In this document: positions 22,497 to 29,985 of the stretch, in pieces
Position numbering within the stretch: position 1 is the stretch's first letter
Layout of the letters: the number at the start of each line of letters is the position of its first letter
Assembly: GCA_021817825.1 (NCBI GenBank)
Contig: JAKAFS010000043.1
Location: 1 to 32,562, forward strand
Length of the DNA stretch: 32,562 bases
DNA from: Deltaproteobacteria bacterium
GTDB taxonomy: Bacteria > Desulfobacterota > Syntrophia > Syntrophales > UBA5619
Reading direction: 5' to 3'
Position numbers and translations under genes: made by a program
The notes under the pieces: generated by a model
What the model was told of the DNA's origin: nothing
The model's input: only the letters and a program-made list of their open reading frames with translations
The model's database searches: none

Positions 22497-23606
22497 TCAG
22501 GGCAGAATCTCTTTCAGGGCGGCCAGGAAGGCCTCCATCGCCTCCGGCAGCCCCAGAGTGATCCGGATGTGGTTCGGATAGCGAAACCCCGTCATGGGGC
22601 GGATCATGATCCCCTCCCGCATGAGCTTCCGGTAGGCCAGGGTGTCGCTGAGCGGGAGCTTGACGATCAGATAATTGCCCTCTCCGGCGATCACCGGGAG
22701 CCGCAGTTTCTCCAACTCCTCCCGGAGAAAGGCGCGGCTCTCCCTCACCAGGTCCCGGGTCCTCTGCACATGGCCGGTATCATCTTTCAAGGCGGCCAGG
22801 GCCGCTTCTTGAGCGACACGGTTCACCGAATAAACCACGCAGGTCCGGCGGATCATGTCCACGACCTCCGGGGCGCCGACCAGATAGCCGATCCGCAGCG
22901 CGGCCAACCCGTACATCTTGGAAAAGGTCCGAAAGACGACGAGGTTCGGATAAGCCTTGAGCAGGGAAATGCCGTTCGGGAAGTCTTCCTTTTCGACGAA
23001 TTCACAGTAGGCCTCATCGACGACAACGATTCGTTCGCCGCCGACGGCATCGAGAAACGCCGTCAGTTTCTCCCGCGACCAGTAGCTTCCCGTGGGGTTG
23101 TTCGGATTGCAGACGAAGAGGACCTTGGTCCGCTCGTCGCTGGCGGCCAGCATGGCCGCATCGTCGAATCCCTCGTCCTTCAGGGGGATGACCCGCGCCT
23201 CGATCCCGGAAAAGACGGCCACCCACTCATAGACGGCAAAGGTCCTGTCCGCCGTGACGATGTTGTCCCCCGGTTCGCAAAAGGCCTTGATCACGAAGGC
23301 GATCACCTCATTGGCCCCGTTGCCCACAAGGACTTGATCGGGATCGACGCCCTGGATCTCCCCGATGGCTTGCCTGAGGTAGTAGGAATCGCCGCTGGGG
23401 TAGAGGGCGCCCTGGGACGGCGGGAACCGCCGGATCACCTCTTGCGCCGCAGGCGGCGGTCCCAGGGGATTTTCGTTGTTGTTCAGACGAAAAAGCCGCG
23501 GACAGCCGTAGAGCTTCATCAGCTCCGCATCGGGCTTGCTGGGAATATAGGGCTCGAATTCCCGGACATAGGCCGGGACCAGACGGTCAAGATTCGGTTG
23601 CGTCAT
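22497..23606 (-). CDS. PLP-dependent aminotransferase, HisC-like
   Basis: The ATG at 23604-23606 gives 369 residues and overlaps the preceding gene by 20 bp; a longer start at 23642 is unlikely because the extra residues come from the other gene's frame. Class I/II aminotransferase landmarks: RLNNNENPLGPPP, LVGNGANEVIAF, the cofactor-binding NPNNPTGSYW (168-177), VVVDEAYCEF and the Schiff-base lysine in RTFSKMYGLAALRIGY (Lys230). The resemblance is to histidinol-phosphate aminotransferase, but the gene is not in a his cluster. It stands between a fusion protein with an acetyltransferase-like part and a transporter, so a role in a dedicated amino-acid-derived metabolite is more likely than histidine synthesis. 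Confidence 0.88.
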   Translation of the reverse strand: MTQPNLDRLVPAYVREFEPYIPSKPDAELMKLYGCPRLFRLNNNENPLGPPPAAQEVIRRFPPSQGALYPSGDSYYLRQAIGEIQGVDPDQVLVGNGANEVIAFVIKAFCEPGDNIVTADRTFAVYEWVAVFSGIEARVIPLKDEGFDDAAMLAASDERTKVLFVCNPNNPTGSYWSREKLTAFLDAVGGERIVVVDEAYCEFVEKEDFPNGISLLKAYPNLVVFRTFSKMYGLAALRIGYLVGAPEVVDMIRRTCVVYSVNRVAQEAALAALKDDTGHVQRTRDLVRESRAFLREELEKLRLPVIAGEGNYLIVKLPLSDTLAYRKLMREGIMIRPMTGFRYPNHIRITLGLPEAMEAFLAALKEILP

Positions 23607-24933
23607 GATGCTGGAAGACCACGATGTCTGCGCGCCCCGCAAAGGGCAAAAGGAGCGCCGGCTGGAAGCCCCGGTCCATGAGGATCGGGATCAGCTCCGC
23701 ATGCCAGGGAATGCCCAGATCGACTTCGAAGAGCAGGTTGTTCAACCCTTCCTCCCAGAGATAGCGGATATGTCCGGCCACATTGGCGGCCCAGTCCGCG
23801 CCGGGCCAGAGAGGCCGCAGGGTCGCCTCCGCCCTTTCCCGGGAAATTTCGACGGCAAAGAGAGAAGAGCCGAAACGCTTCTCTCCCATATCCCGGACAA
23901 TCCTGATCTCCCGGGCCAGGACGAGCCGGTCGTACTCGCCGCCGAGCCACGCCTTCAGTTCCTCGGGAGACCAGACCTCGCCGCCCGGGTCCTCGTGGAG
24001 AAGCCGAAAGAAGAAGGGCCTCTCGACGGTTGCCCGGCCCGCGACCCGATAGGATAGGAAGCCGAGAGGTTCGAAGGAGAACTCCAGAGCCTTCGGAAGA
24101 CCGGAAAGGCTGAGCAGCCCCAGGGCCTTTGTCCTGGCCACCTTGCCAAGCAGGGTCTCCAAGAGCGCCTGGCCCGTGGCGGCCTTTTCGCCGCGGTGAA
24201 AAAGATAGGGCCCGAAGAACTGTATGATCCGCTCCGAACGCTCGCAGAAGAGGATCCCGCCGACGATCTCCCGGTCCTGGTCCATCGCCGTGAGGCACTG
24301 GTACTCCCCGCTGCTGACCATGTCCGCCACTTTTCCCGGCGTTTCGAAAAAAGCGGGCAGATCATGGTCGGCGCAAAGATGACCGGTCAGGAGGGCAAAG
24401 CGTTTGATCCGCTCCGGATCGGGGGACTCCAGGGTGAGACGTTGCGGAGCCTCGGGACAGGAAAACAGTCCGGCGATCCGGGGATAGGTCTTCTCTTTCG
24501 TAACGCCCAGCAGGACCCGGTCGGCCTTCTCCACGGTGAGCTGGAGATGATCGACGGAGCGGGAGGCAATCATGAGACCCATCTGATCCAGGGCGCCGGA
24601 GCATTCGTCCGCCGAAGCCGGGTTGAGACCCTTGAAGTCCAGGGCCGAAGTCACGTTGAGTCCCTTGAAGTTCAACTCCCGGGCGGGAAAGCGGAAGAAA
24701 ACCCGGATGTCGTAAAGGCCGTCGAGACAGGTCATCTCGAGCGTCTTTCCCGGGCAAACGGAATGGCACAAATAGATGAAGATCTCTTCCGTCGCCAGGG
24801 CCAGCTTCAGGGTGGCGGGTTTCGCCAGGCCGAAGAGACCGGACACGGTTTCCACGAACTGAGTCACGACGGGAAGAAACGGGACGCTGGCTGCGAGATG
24901 CAATTGAACGGTACGGTGTCTGGATTCGCCCAT
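23587..24933 (-). CDS. Anti-sigma-type ATPase domain fused to acetyltransferase-like domains
   Basis: Of two nearby ATGs, 24931-24933 is preferred: GGAAGGA ends 7 bases before it but only 1 base before the one at 24939. The product has 448 residues. Residues 1-150 look like a small GHKL/anti-sigma (RsbW-type) ATP-binding domain: PFLPVVTQFVETVSGLFGLA, then LKLALATEEIFIYLCHSV, the helix with the usual E-x-x-x-N region, though the Asn is replaced by Tyr-Leu. The rest resembles GNAT acetyltransferases: DREIVGGILFCERSERIIQF near 250 and a C-terminal copy with ELIPILMDRGFQPALLLPFA. The gene is first in the operon, behind a strong promoter. The role could be regulatory (serine-kinase-like ATPase) or enzymatic; neither is proven. 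Confidence 0.6.
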   Translation of the reverse strand: MGESRHRTVQLHLAASVPFLPVVTQFVETVSGLFGLAKPATLKLALATEEIFIYLCHSVCPGKTLEMTCLDGLYDIRVFFRFPARELNFKGLNVTSALDFKGLNPASADECSGALDQMGLMIASRSVDHLQLTVEKADRVLLGVTKEKTYPRIAGLFSCPEAPQRLTLESPDPERIKRFALLTGHLCADHDLPAFFETPGKVADMVSSGEYQCLTAMDQDREIVGGILFCERSERIIQFFGPYLFHRGEKAATGQALLETLLGKVARTKALGLLSLSGLPKALEFSFEPLGFLSYRVAGRATVERPFFFRLLHEDPGGEVWSPEELKAWLGGEYDRLVLAREIRIVRDMGEKRFGSSLFAVEISRERAEATLRPLWPGADWAANVAGHIRYLWEEGLNNLLFEVDLGIPWHAELIPILMDRGFQPALLLPFAGRADIVVFQHHDATES

Positions 24934-24988
24934 CTTCATTTCCTTCCCTTAGTGTGACGGTGTGCCTCTGAGGCCGGACAACGGCAAA

Positions 24989-25017
24989 ACTATAGGAAAA
25001 AGACCGCGGCAAGTCAA
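24989..25017 (-). promoter_or_regulatory. Promoter of the aminotransferase/MFS operon
   Basis: Minus strand TTGACT (25012-25017), a 17-base spacer and TATAGT (24989-24994). It lies 56 bp before the chosen start at 24933 and 55 bp after the end of the histidine kinase gene. This separates the four-gene operon from the corrinoid operon. Confidence 0.8.
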
Positions 25018-25071
25018 TGGAATTGACAGGCGGCGGTGATTTAAACCGGCGGCGCGGACCGGAAAAGGCGC

Positions 25072-26280
25072 CTATATTTTCAAGGTAAAATAGAAACAGG
25101 CGCCCCGGTCGACCTCGCCTTCGGCCCAGACCCGGCCTCCATGACGGTGGATGATGCGTTGCACCAGGGCCAGACCGACCCCCGTTCCTTCGTAGTCCTC
25201 GGCGCTGTGGAGTCGCTGAAAAACGCCGAAGAGCTTGTCGTAGTATGCCATATCGAAGCCGACGCCGTTGTCCCGGACATAGTAGACCTGTTCACGATCC
25301 TTGTCATAGCCGCCCACTTCGATCAAAGCCTCTTTGCGAGACCGGGTGAATTTGACCGCATTGTGCAGGAGATTGCTGAGTACCTGCCGGATAAGCGTCC
25401 GGTCTCCCCTGCCCGGAGGAAGGTGACCGATTTTGAAAGTCATTCGCCGGTCCGGATGGAGGAACTGCACCTCCTCCCAGAGCGCCGCCGCCAAGGCCTT
25501 CAGGTCCAGCATCTCCACCGACAAAGGCGCCCGGCCCATCCGGGAGAAGGCCAGGAGGTCTTCGATGAGTTGCCCCATCATCCGGGTATTGTCCCGGATG
25601 ATATTGAACTGCCTCTGGGTCTCGGCGTCGAAACGGGTTCCCTGCGTCCGGAGGATCATCCGGGAGTAGCCGTCGATGGCCCGCAACGGGGCCCGCAGGT
25701 CGTGCGAGATGGAGTAGCTGAAGCTCTCCAGCTCCCGGTTGAGTTCTTCGAGCGTCGCCGTTCGTTCCCGAACCAGTTCTTCCAGGTGGTCGCGATGGCG
25801 CCGGAGCTCCTGTTCATCGCGGATGCTCTCGATCTTCGCCCCGGCCAGGGACGCCACGGCCAGGTAGGTGTTGAGGAGGCCGTTTCCGAGGGGAGAATCG
25901 TCCCCGTGGCCGACGAGCATGATGTGCTTCGTCTGGCTTCCCGTCGGGATGGGAATGAAGGCCGTCCGGCTCGATTCGGGAAGGGCAAGGATTTCGGTCG
26001 TGAGAAAACCGCTTTCGAGCACATCGGAAATCACCCCCCCGGATTTGCCGGTGCGCAACTTTTCCCTAAAGAGCGGATCGGGAAGGGTGCTGTGATGCAC
26101 CATGATTTCCCCGGAAGGCTCCCGGCAGGCAAAGGCCACCCAGGCGGCCCCGTAGAAAGTCGTCATCAGACGGGCCAGATGTTCGCAGACATCCTGCTGA
26201 TCCGTGAGGCGCACGATATACTGGGCCGCTTTGATGAACGCCTCGTTCCGGGATTCGTCGTTACTGGAGGGCAGGTCCAT
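25072..26280 (-). CDS. Sensor histidine kinase with N-terminal GAF-like domain
   Basis: 402 residues. Residues 15-155 form a GAF-like sensory region with no membrane segment (FIKAAQYIVRLTDQQDVCEH, then TAFIPIPTGSQTKHIMLVGH). A coiled-coil linker follows (HRDHLEELVRERTATLEELN). The H-box SYSISHDLRAPLRAIDGY carries His193. The ATPase domain has the N-box QVLSNLLHNAVKFTRSR, the G1 box YVRDNGVGFDMAYYD and the G2 box GTGVGLALVQRIIHRHGG. The protein is cytoplasmic. It starts 3 bp after the RACo stop, so its amount is tied to the corrinoid system. It could sense redox state, corrinoid or the substrate, but no response regulator gene is nearby. No haem- or bilin-binding Cys is obvious. Confidence 0.88.
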   Translation of the reverse strand: MDLPSSNDESRNEAFIKAAQYIVRLTDQQDVCEHLARLMTTFYGAAWVAFACREPSGEIMVHHSTLPDPLFREKLRTGKSGGVISDVLESGFLTTEILALPESSRTAFIPIPTGSQTKHIMLVGHGDDSPLGNGLLNTYLAVASLAGAKIESIRDEQELRRHRDHLEELVRERTATLEELNRELESFSYSISHDLRAPLRAIDGYSRMILRTQGTRFDAETQRQFNIIRDNTRMMGQLIEDLLAFSRMGRAPLSVEMLDLKALAAALWEEVQFLHPDRRMTFKIGHLPPGRGDRTLIRQVLSNLLHNAVKFTRSRKEALIEVGGYDKDREQVYYVRDNGVGFDMAYYDKLFGVFQRLHSAEDYEGTGVGLALVQRIIHRHGGRVWAEGEVDRGACFYFTLKI

Positions 26281-26283
26281 GGA

Positions 26284-27894
26284 TCAGCAAGGCTCCATAG
26301 GTTTGAGATAGAGGTTTTCCAAAAACAACGGTTCAAAGGCGTCGCATTGGGACAGGTTGAGCAGCCGCGCCGTCTGCCGGATCGACTCCAGGGAGGCCCG
26401 CGCGGCCGGTGACGCCAGCGCGAGCTCGCATCCGGCCAGGGCGGTATTCCCGCACAAAACGACGGAGGCGGCCCCGCTGTCGGGAAGCAGGCCGATCCGC
26501 TGGGCGTTTGCGACGTCAAGGAACCGGCCGAAGGCGCCGCCGACATACACCCGCGTCAGTTCCTCCGCGGTCATCCCCGCGGCCTGAAGTAGGACGCCGA
26601 TTCCCGCCCCGATGGCCGCTTTGGCGCGCTGGAACAGATCGATATCCCGAGGGCGGAGCAAAAGCTCGGTCTTTCCCTGTCCCAAAGGAAAGCCGCCGTC
26701 CGCCAGGGGGGCGGTGAATTTTCCCCGGACGTTGACCAGACCGGCGCGGACGAGTCCGGCGATCAAATCCACCAACCCCGAGCCGCAGAGGCCTTGGGGT
26801 TCCCTGCCGCCTATCGCATGAAAAGCAAATTCTCCGGAAGCGGCACGTTGTTCAATGCGATCGATCGCGCCGGGTTCGGCCGGCATGCCGCAACTCAATC
26901 CGCACCCCTCGAAGGCCGGTCCGCCGGCGGCGGAGGTGGCCCACAGGCGGGCGCCATCCCAGAGGGCGATCTCGGAATTGGTGCCGAAATCGATCAGCAG
27001 ACCGGCCCGGGTGCTTGCCGTCAACCCCACCGCCAGAACCCCTGCCAGCAGATCCGAGCCGACGAATCCGCCTAAGGGCGGAACGACGGTCACGGCGGCA
27101 TCGGAAGCGATTCCCCAGGCGGCGCACCAGGGCCGGGTATCTTCCGGAAGACAATCGATCGCGGCGGTCCAGGATTTCGGTTGCATGAGCAGCCGGTAAT
27201 TCCGGCCCGAAAGGAGTGCCAGCTCCGGCGTGTTCCCGACGATGGCCACCTGGGTGATTTCCTGTAGAACGAATCCTTCCCGCGAGCCGATGTCGAACAG
27301 GGCCTCGCCGATGGAATCCAGGGCCAACCCGCTGAGCTTGCGGGCGCAGGCTTCCCCTTCGGCGGCCGCAGTGATCCGGGTCATCACGTCGGCGCCGTAG
27401 AGATGTTGCCGGTTCAACCCCGCGCGGCCCGCCAGCCGTTTCCCCTCAGCCAAATCCCAGAGAGTCGCACTGATGTGGGTCGTTCCCAGATCGACGGCGA
27501 CGCCCTTGGCGCGGCATTCACCTTGCCACTGCGTCCCGGACGTCTCAATCCGCGACTGGGAAAGAAAATATTCATCGGCCGCCGGGCTTCGCCAATTCGA
27601 TTCCGGCGCGGGGTTGACGAGCGAGATTTGCAGATTCTCTCCGGGAACCACCTGGCAGGCAAGGCGGATTCCCCGGCGGAGCTGTTCCCGGCTCAGGCTG
27701 AGCCGTTCGTTTTCCGTCGGCCCGTTGACCGTTCCCGCTTCGATCCGGACGAGGCAGAGGCCGCAGACGCCGGTACCCCGGCAGCCGGAGCGGACCCGGA
27801 CATCGGTGGCATCCAGAATGTCCCGTAGCGATGGACCCGCTCGGAATGAGAGGGCGGTTTGTCTTTCCCCCCCTGTGACCTTAAGTTCCGGCAT
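26284..27894 (-). CDS. RACo-type ATP-dependent reductive activator of corrinoid protein
   Basis: 536 residues. The N-terminal [2Fe-2S] ferredoxin domain has Cys38, 44, 47 and 80 (CRGTGVCGLC, then LACQ), the plant-type CX5CX2C plus distant Cys. The large C-terminal part is of the ASKHA/DUF4445 type: VAVDLGTTHISATLWDLAEG, LIDFGTNSEIALWDG, GGPAFEGCGLSCGMPAEPGA, GLCGSGLVDLIAGL and VYVGGAFGRFLDVANAQRIG. These proteins reduce inactive Co(II) to Co(I) in corrinoid methyl carriers, driven by ATP hydrolysis. The gene is 6 bp after the methyltransferase gene and 3 bp before the kinase. The family length (about 600) is slightly greater because this one lacks a long linker. Confidence 0.9.
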   Translation of the reverse strand: MPELKVTGGERQTALSFRAGPSLRDILDATDVRVRSGCRGTGVCGLCLVRIEAGTVNGPTENERLSLSREQLRRGIRLACQVVPGENLQISLVNPAPESNWRSPAADEYFLSQSRIETSGTQWQGECRAKGVAVDLGTTHISATLWDLAEGKRLAGRAGLNRQHLYGADVMTRITAAAEGEACARKLSGLALDSIGEALFDIGSREGFVLQEITQVAIVGNTPELALLSGRNYRLLMQPKSWTAAIDCLPEDTRPWCAAWGIASDAAVTVVPPLGGFVGSDLLAGVLAVGLTASTRAGLLIDFGTNSEIALWDGARLWATSAAGGPAFEGCGLSCGMPAEPGAIDRIEQRAASGEFAFHAIGGREPQGLCGSGLVDLIAGLVRAGLVNVRGKFTAPLADGGFPLGQGKTELLLRPRDIDLFQRAKAAIGAGIGVLLQAAGMTAEELTRVYVGGAFGRFLDVANAQRIGLLPDSGAASVVLCGNTALAGCELALASPAARASLESIRQTARLLNLSQCDAFEPLFLENLYLKPMEPC

Positions 27895-27900
27895 GGGCTC

Positions 27901-28914
27901 TCACCGCGCCTCCCTGGCGGCCGTGACCATGGCGCGGATATTTTCGGGCCTGGCTTCCAGGGGAATTTCACAGCCCGGGGAAAGGATATAGCCTCCTCGC
28001 CCGGCGAAAGCGGCAAGGAGACTTTCGGCCTCGGCCCGGATCTCCTCTGCCCCGGACGCCAGGAAGGAGAGGGATTTGATGTTGCCGTCAAGGCAGGTCC
28101 CGGGGAGCGCTGCCAGGGCGGTTTCGGGGGCGATGTAGTAATCGAAGTTGGCGATCTCGACGCCGGCCTCGGGGAAAAAGGGCAAAATAGGCCCTGCCGG
28201 CCCGGCGATGTGCAGCCAGTTGGCCGTCGCGCCGTTTTCCCTGAAGGAGGAAAAGATTTTTTTCAGGCGGGGCAGCGCGAATTCACGAAAAAAACCACCG
28301 GGAACGACGGCCGGCGAGGCGGCAGGATCGAAGACGATCGGCAGATGCGCACCGGCCCGGATCTGGGATGCGCCGAAACGGATGGCGACTTCGGTCGTGA
28401 AATCCAGAAGCCGGCCGAAGCGTTCCGGCTCGTCAATGGCGAGGTAGAGGGCCGTCTCCATCCCGAGCAGTTGAGCGGCGAGAGTCAGGGGGCCCGTCAC
28501 GCACCCGGCGATGAGGACCTCGTTTTGCAGCTCCCGGCGCAGGATCCGCATGGCCTTGAGCAATTCCGGCATCCGGCCCGCCCTTTCCGGATCGGGCAGG
28601 CTCAGCCGGCTGAAATCGTCTGTCCGGGCCAGGGCATAGGTCTCGATCGTCGCGTATTGATTTCGGCGATACCTCAGCACCGACCCCAGGGCTTCGGTCT
28701 CCACGTTCACATCCATCAGGGCGAAGACCGCATCATGGCCGTAGCTTTCCAGGGCTTTGAGCTGACAGCGCGCCAGCAGTTCGCCGTCCCGGAGATAGGC
28801 TTCCAGCGGAACGCCTGCGGCGATCGCGGCATGGCCGAACACCTGGGGAATCACGGGCACCTCGACGGGCGGCGCAAAAGCGACCGCCGCTTTGATCCGC
28901 TCCAAGCCGTTCAT
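27901..28914 (-). CDS. URO-D-family corrinoid methyltransferase (MtaA/CmuA-like)
   Basis: 337 residues; the ATG at 28912-28914 overlaps the corrinoid gene stop by 4 bp. The protein has the uroporphyrinogen-decarboxylase fold used by many corrinoid methyltransferases: AGCVTGPLTLAAQLLGMETA, HLPIVFDPAASPAVVPGGFF and GCEIPLEARPENIRAMV. In MtaA, MtbA and CmuA the zinc that activates the thiol acceptor is held by His-X-Cys and a distant Cys. Here the first site reads NWLHIAGPAG: His235 is kept but the Cys is Ala237. The later Cys (SPGCEIP) is present. The enzyme may therefore use a different metal site or acceptor, or act as the first methyltransferase (substrate to corrinoid). The direction of transfer is not known. 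Confidence 0.85.
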   Translation of the reverse strand: MNGLERIKAAVAFAPPVEVPVIPQVFGHAAIAAGVPLEAYLRDGELLARCQLKALESYGHDAVFALMDVNVETEALGSVLRYRRNQYATIETYALARTDDFSRLSLPDPERAGRMPELLKAMRILRRELQNEVLIAGCVTGPLTLAAQLLGMETALYLAIDEPERFGRLLDFTTEVAIRFGASQIRAGAHLPIVFDPAASPAVVPGGFFREFALPRLKKIFSSFRENGATANWLHIAGPAGPILPFFPEAGVEIANFDYYIAPETALAALPGTCLDGNIKSLSFLASGAEEIRAEAESLLAAFAGRGGYILSPGCEIPLEARPENIRAMVTAAREAR

Positions 28915-29552
28915 GGAAGGCCTCCCGAGAGGCCATCGAGATAGCCGACGCCGTCGAATGCCGATTCGGCCACATAATCGACGTTCAAATGGGCCGGTAT
29001 CGCCTGCTTCAATGCCGCCCCTCCCGCCAGCACCTTGACCTCTCCCAGACCCCGGCGCCGGAGGGTGTCCCGCACCTGCTTGACGAGGGGAATGATCGTC
29101 GTGATCAACCCGCTGACGCCAACCGCTAGAGGCGTCTCCTTGACCGCGGCGTCGGCCAGCGTCCCGAGAGAACAATCTTTCCCGCAGTCCACCACACGAT
29201 ATCCCTTGGCGGTGAGCACCATCTTCAGGATGTTCTTTCCCAGGTCGTGAACGTCCCCCTCCAGGGCGGCGATGACCACCGTCCCCTTCGTTCCCGCCGG
29301 CGCCGAGCCGGGCGGATAGAGAACCTTCATGACCTCCATGACGGCCCTTCCCACGAGCATGATTTCCAGGAGGTTGAACTGCTCCAGCGTGCATTTCGCA
29401 TCCAGACGGTTCATCGCCGCCTCCACGCCGTCGAGAACGATCTTTTCGGCCCGGACCCCCGCACCCCGCAGGGCTTCGGCGTGGGCGACGGAACCGGCGC
29501 AATCGCCTTCCAGCAGACCATGGATCAGGGATTGGATGTCCGCTTCGTGCAT
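28911..29552 (-). CDS. Corrinoid methyl-carrier protein (MtaC/MtbC-like)
   Basis: 213 residues, starting with an ATG at 29550-29552 behind GAGGAG. The N-terminal four-helix cap (residues 1-85) is followed by a Rossmann-like B12 domain with the lower-ligand motif DVHDLGKN (Asp100-x-His102-x-x-Gly105), the GVSGLITTIIP loop and AGGAALKQA at the nucleotide-tail site. Such proteins take a methyl group on cob(I)alamin from a substrate-specific methyltransferase and hand it on. It is first in the operon, and the carrier, its methyltransferase and its activator are therefore made together. A dedicated MttB- or MtvB-type first methyltransferase is not in the window. Confidence 0.93.
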   Translation of the reverse strand: MHEADIQSLIHGLLEGDCAGSVAHAEALRGAGVRAEKIVLDGVEAAMNRLDAKCTLEQFNLLEIMLVGRAVMEVMKVLYPPGSAPAGTKGTVVIAALEGDVHDLGKNILKMVLTAKGYRVVDCGKDCSLGTLADAAVKETPLAVGVSGLITTIIPLVKQVRDTLRRRGLGEVKVLAGGAALKQAIPAHLNVDYVAESAFDGVGYLDGLSGGLP

Positions 29553-29576
29553 GAACGCTCCTCATTTTCTTTTTGA

Positions 29577-29614
29577 ATGCGATAGTTTCTATCACATAAT
29601 GGGCGGATATTCAA
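29577..29614 (-). promoter_or_regulatory. Corrinoid operon promoter with overlapping inverted repeat
   Basis: Minus strand TTGAAT (29609-29614), a 17-base spacer and TAGAAA (29586-29591). The inverted repeat ATGCGATAG-TTT-CTATCACAT (29577-29597; one mismatch) covers the -10 box. A regulator bound there would block transcription. The expected leader is about 28 nt before the corrinoid gene start. A regulator gene is not identified. Confidence 0.55.
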
Positions 29615-29985
29615 ATCCGGGAAAGGCGACGCCGAGCCTCTCGGCAAGGACGCCGATAGCAAAAGGGGAGACGGCTCCTGGCCGGCCCCTCCTTCCGCAG
29701 CAGGTCATCGATGAAATGGCATCTTAAATTAGTGACTTAAAAAATGCACTTGACATTTGGAAGTCGGTCTATCAGTCTATTTCCGTATCCTCACGCTCTC
29801 GCACTCACGTATCCTCCTGTTCCCGCACCCAGGTATTCGCCAATTCACGCACCCGTTTCCACATTCTTTCTAGAAAAGGCCCCCTCGCCGCGGACGGCAA
29901 TCGACGCCGTCGCCAACGATGCCCGGCAGGAAACCAGCTTCGGGGAATTCCCCCCGAAGACTACTCATAAAAGGAGGAAAGAAAA
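29615..29985. other. Intergenic region between divergent operons
   Basis: About 370 bp without a protein-like frame. A possible -35 (TTGACA, 29750-29755) for the rightward hydrolase gene has no good -10 at 16-18 bases. A pyrimidine-rich stretch (29780-29870) repeats CGTATCCTC and CGCAC-like units at irregular spacing. The right end holds the strong ribosome binding site AAGGAGG (29970-29977) of the hydrolase gene. Confidence 0.5.

Noticed and set aside
22494..23681. 395-codon plus-strand frame opposite the aminotransferase
   Set aside because: Antisense shadow in GC-rich DNA; the minus strand encodes a complete PLP enzyme.
28915..29595. N-terminal extension of the methyltransferase frame up to 29595
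   Set aside because: The extra 227 residues overlap the corrinoid gene in another frame and are Arg/Gly-rich; the ATG at 28914 with a 4-bp overlap is the natural start.
29780..29870. Irregular pyrimidine-rich repeats as an iteron array
   Set aside because: Unit length and spacing are not constant, and no replication gene is near.
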